A stretch of DNA of 34,597 nucleotides from Chloroflexota bacterium (GTDB lineage Bacteria; Chloroflexota; Anaerolineae; Fen-1058), in the NCBI GenBank assembly GCA_016219235.1, contig JACRBO010000281.1, positions 1 through 34,597 on the forward strand. Direction: 5' to 3'. Each line of letters starts with the position of its first letter. Position 1 is the first letter of the stretch. The notes below the pieces were generated by a model that was given only the letters and a program-made list of their open reading frames with translations, was not told the origin of the DNA and did not search any database. This document shows, piece by piece, positions 31,799-34,597 of the stretch. The position numbers and the translations under genes were made by a program.

Positions 31799-34597
31799 TG
31801 AAGAAACAATCCCGAGCGCCTGGCGCAAGCGACGGACGCGATCTGGCAGCAGCTCTGGCCCCCCATCGCGACACGATCCTGGGCCAGCTAGCCCAGGCCT
31901 GGCGCATGCGCGCGCCCAAGAGCACGGTCATGCTGGGCGCACCGCAGCGTGCCAGCGAAGTGGCCGAGGCCATCGGCACGGCCTGGTTCGTCTGGCTGGA
32001 GAACGTCAACGACCTGAACACCATTCGAGAACCGGCCATCGATCTGGTCCGACAGGGCGTGACGTACACCATGGCCTCAAACCTGGTCCAATTACTCGCC
32101 GCGATCGTGACCGACATTGTCGCGAAGGACGCGCGGCACGAAGTCGCGGCGCTCAAATTGACACGCCAGTTCTCGGCCGCATTCCTGGATCAGATCGCCA
32201 CCCAGCATGAGCTGCGCACCCAGCAAGAACAAGAACACCTGGCCGTGCAGCTGCAAGCCAGCGCCGAAGTCGGTCGCGCCGCAGCTTCGATTCTGGACAC
32301 CGATCAACTGCTGCGCGAAGTGGTCAACCTCATCACCGATCGCTTTGGTTTCTACTACACGGCTGTTTTTACACTGGATCACACTGGCCAGTACGCGCTG
32401 TTGCGCGAAGCGACCGGCCAGGCCGGTGAGGTCTTGAAGAATCTCAATCACAAGCTGGACATTCAGGGCAAATCGATGGTCGGTGCGGCCATCACGTCGC
32501 AACGACCGCGCGTCGCCGCCGAGGTGAGCGGTGAGGTGCTGCGCTTCAGCAATCCGCTGCTGCCCGACACCCAATCGGAAATTGCCCTGCCGCTCAGTGT
32601 GGGCGATCGAGTGCTGGGCGCGCTGGATGTGCAATCGACCGAGCCGCATGCGTTTGACGAGACCAACGTCACCGTGCTGCAGAACATGGCTGACCAGATC
32701 GCAATTGCAGTGGAAAACGCGCAGCTGTTCGAACGGACACGACAGGCGGTGGAGGCGTCACAGGCCACGCAACAATTGTTGTCGGCCCTCATCGACAGCA
32801 TCCCGGCGCCGGTGTTCTTCAAGGACATGCGCGGCGCGTATCTGGGCTGCAACCGCGCCTATGAATCGTATCTGGGCTGGACGCGCGAGGTGCTTGCTGG
32901 CAAGTCGGTGTTTGACATCGCCCCGCATGATCTCGCCCTGAAATATCAGGCCGAAGATCAAAAGCTGCTGGACAATCCTGGCGTGCAGATCTATGAAGCT
33001 GCGGTTGTGTATGCCGACGGCAGCCGGCACAACGTCATCTTCAATAAAGCCACGTTCACCGACGCGCACGGCCAGCTGGCCGGCCTGGTCGGCGTGATAC
33101 AGGACATCACCGAACGCAAGCAGACCGAAGAAGCGCTGCAGCGCAACGAAACAGAGTTGTCCGAAGCGCTGCGCATTGCCCAGCTGGGCAACTGGTCCTA
33201 CGACGTCCCGACCGACACCTTCACCTTCAACGATCAATTCTATGCGCTCATGCGCACGACCGCCGAACGGGAAGGCGGCTACACGCTATCGTCGGCGCAG
33301 TATGTGCAGCGGTTCGTCCACCCGGACGATGCACCCATGGTGGGCGCCGAAATCGGCAAGGCGCTGACGGCCACCGACCCCGACTTTCGCGGCCAGATCG
33401 ATCATCGCATTTATTACGGCGATGGCGAGCCAGGCTACATCACGGTGCGCTACTACATCGAGCAGGACGCGCAGGGCCGCACCATCAAGACCCACGGCGC
33501 CAATCAGGACATCACCGAGCGTAAGCGGGCCGAAGAAGCCATGCGCCGCAGTGAGGCCCGGCTATCCGACGCGCTGCGCGTCGCCCGACTGGCGTACTGG
33601 GAATACGACGTTGAGAAAGATCTGTTCCAGTTCAACGATCAATTCTTCTCAATCTTCCGCACGACCGCAGCCGAACATGGCGGCTATCAACTCTCGTCGG
33701 GCTATTACGCCCAACACTTCGTCCATCCGGATGATCTGCCCGTCGTCGGCGCAGAGATTGAACGGGCGCTAACCTCCACCGATCGGCACTACAGCCGGGA
33801 GTTGGAGCATCGCATCCGGTACGCCGACGGTCAGGTCGGCTACATCTCAGTCAGCATCAACATCGATCGGGATGAGACCGGCAAGATTCTGCGCTACTAC
33901 GGCTCCAATCAGGACATCACGGAACGCCGCCAGATCGAGCTGGATCTGGCGCAAGAACGCAACCTGCTGCGCACGCTGATCGATACCCTGCCAGAGCGCC
34001 TTTTCGCCAAAGATACACAGAGCCGCTTTACGCTGGCCAACGCCGCCGAGATTCGGTTGGACGGCGCATCGTCATTTGAAGAACTGCGCGGCAAAAACGA
34101 CTTTGACTTCTACCCGGCCGACCTGGCTCAGCAGTACTATGATGCCGAGCGGCCGATCATCGAAGAGGGTCGATCGCTGGTCGGGTACGAAGAGCGCAGC
34201 GCCGATCAAGAAGGCAACCCGCGCTGGCATATCTCGACCAAGGTCCCGCTGCGCGACGTTGACGGCAACATCGTTGGCCTGGTCGGCATGACGCGTGACA
34301 TCACACAAATCAAAGAAGTAGAAGCGGCTCTGGTTGAAGAACGTAACCGGCTGCGCACGCTCATCGATAACCTGCCGGATTCGGTTTACATCAAAGATCG
34401 GACGAGCCGGTTTGTAGTCAACAACCTGGCCCATCTGCGCGTGCTGGGCGCGGCCTCGCAAGCCGAAGCGGTCGGCAAGACCGACTTTGACTTCTTCCCG
34501 CCGGAGTCAGCCCAACAATACTTTACCGACGAGCAGGAAGTCATGCGCCTGGGTCAGCCGCTGCTAAACCGGGAAGAGACGGTTATCAGCGCCGCAA
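31795..34597 (+). CDS. GAF-multi-PAS sensor protein, 3' end beyond the window
   Basis: The frame from ATG 31795 stays open to the right edge (934 codons seen). It overlaps the previous stop (ATGA), with AGGAG 5 nt upstream; ATG 31798 is an alternative start. There is no signal or membrane segment. Residues 1-145 are helical and resemble the N-terminal domains of RsbR-like sensors (tentative). GAF (153-310) is the shared module with FGFYYTAVF and NPLLPDTQSEIALPL. PAS domains follow at about 327-440, 458-580, 594-715, 723-840 and 852 onward. PAS2 and PAS3 are near tandem copies (LGNWSYD...FVHPDD and LAYWEYD...FVHPDD). PAS4 and PAS5 carry the KxDFDFxP motif. A kinase or other output domain may lie beyond 34597. 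Confidence 0.88.
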   Translation, partial: MMKKQSRAPGASDGRDLAAALAPHRDTILGQLAQAWRMRAPKSTVMLGAPQRASEVAEAIGTAWFVWLENVNDLNTIREPAIDLVRQGVTYTMASNLVQLLAAIVTDIVAKDARHEVAALKLTRQFSAAFLDQIATQHELRTQQEQEHLAVQLQASAEVGRAAASILDTDQLLREVVNLITDRFGFYYTAVFTLDHTGQYALLREATGQAGEVLKNLNHKLDIQGKSMVGAAITSQRPRVAAEVSGEVLRFSNPLLPDTQSEIALPLSVGDRVLGALDVQSTEPHAFDETNVTVLQNMADQIAIAVENAQLFERTRQAVEASQATQQLLSALIDSIPAPVFFKDMRGAYLGCNRAYESYLGWTREVLAGKSVFDIAPHDLALKYQAEDQKLLDNPGVQIYEAAVVYADGSRHNVIFNKATFTDAHGQLAGLVGVIQDITERKQTEEALQRNETELSEALRIAQLGNWSYDVPTDTFTFNDQFYALMRTTAEREGGYTLSSAQYVQRFVHPDDAPMVGAEIGKALTATDPDFRGQIDHRIYYGDGEPGYITVRYYIEQDAQGRTIKTHGANQDITERKRAEEAMRRSEARLSDALRVARLAYWEYDVEKDLFQFNDQFFSIFRTTAAEHGGYQLSSGYYAQHFVHPDDLPVVGAEIERALTSTDRHYSRELEHRIRYADGQVGYISVSINIDRDETGKILRYYGSNQDITERRQIELDLAQERNLLRTLIDTLPERLFAKDTQSRFTLANAAEIRLDGASSFEELRGKNDFDFYPADLAQQYYDAERPIIEEGRSLVGYEERSADQEGNPRWHISTKVPLRDVDGNIVGLVGMTRDITQIKEVEAALVEERNRLRTLIDNLPDSVYIKDRTSRFVVNNLAHLRVLGAASQAEAVGKTDFDFFPPESAQQYFTDEQEVMRLGQPLLNREETVISAA

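Overview
The window is about 34.6 kb of GC-rich bacterial DNA, gene-dense, with Shine-Dalgarno-like sites before most genes. The gene mix best fits Chloroflexota: a TIGR03960-type B12-binding radical SAM gene beside its TIGR03936/DUF2344 partner, Pro/Thr-rich lipoproteins, a PA14-domain surface protein, and very long GAF/PAS sensor proteins. This assignment is inference from family content; no rRNA or marker gene is present.

Layout. (1) 1-3272, minus strand: an operon of the radical SAM protein, a 38-codon ORF that looks like the first strand of a receiver domain, a staphylococcal-nuclease-like protein, and the 5' part of the radical SAM-linked DUF2344 gene, which runs off the left edge. (2) 3373-4500, plus strand: promoter, two paralogous lipoproteins and a strong terminator. 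(3) 4514-5998: a complete ISKra4-like insertion sequence with inverted repeats, an 8-bp target duplication and a transposase split by a +1 frameshift at a T5C5 run. (4) 6014-6196: tRNA-Glu(CUC) with promoter and terminator. (5) 6367-7655: two more paralogous lipoproteins and a terminator. (6) 7685-14285, minus strand: a GAF-rich histidine kinase, a receiver-adenylate cyclase and a membrane-anchored triple-PA14 protein. (7) 14512-18484, plus strand: a receiver-PAS-GAF-GAF-GAF histidine kinase and an OmpR-type response regulator. (8) 18707 to the right edge, plus strand: eight tightly packed genes.

Region 8 is the most unusual part. It encodes a receiver fused to a roadblock/LC7 (MglB-like) domain, two single-domain receivers, a ParA-type ATPase, and four giant PAS/GAF proteins. 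The first is soluble, the second has two membrane segments plus HAMP, the third has CHASE4 plus HAMP, and the fourth is cut by the window edge. ParA overlaps the next gene by 8 nt, and two later junctions are ATGA overlaps. None of the three complete sensors has a kinase, cyclase, GGDEF or other output domain. All four share one conserved GAF module, and the three complete ones end in the same partial-GAF tail. This suggests a multi-sensor assembly that may be positioned by ParA and read out by receivers, with the transmitter either beyond the right edge or supplied by the kinases in regions 6 and 7. That model is inference.

Degenerate GATTGGTA/GATCGGT repeats fill three intergenic spaces around the kinase genes. 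One forms a large imperfect inverted repeat.
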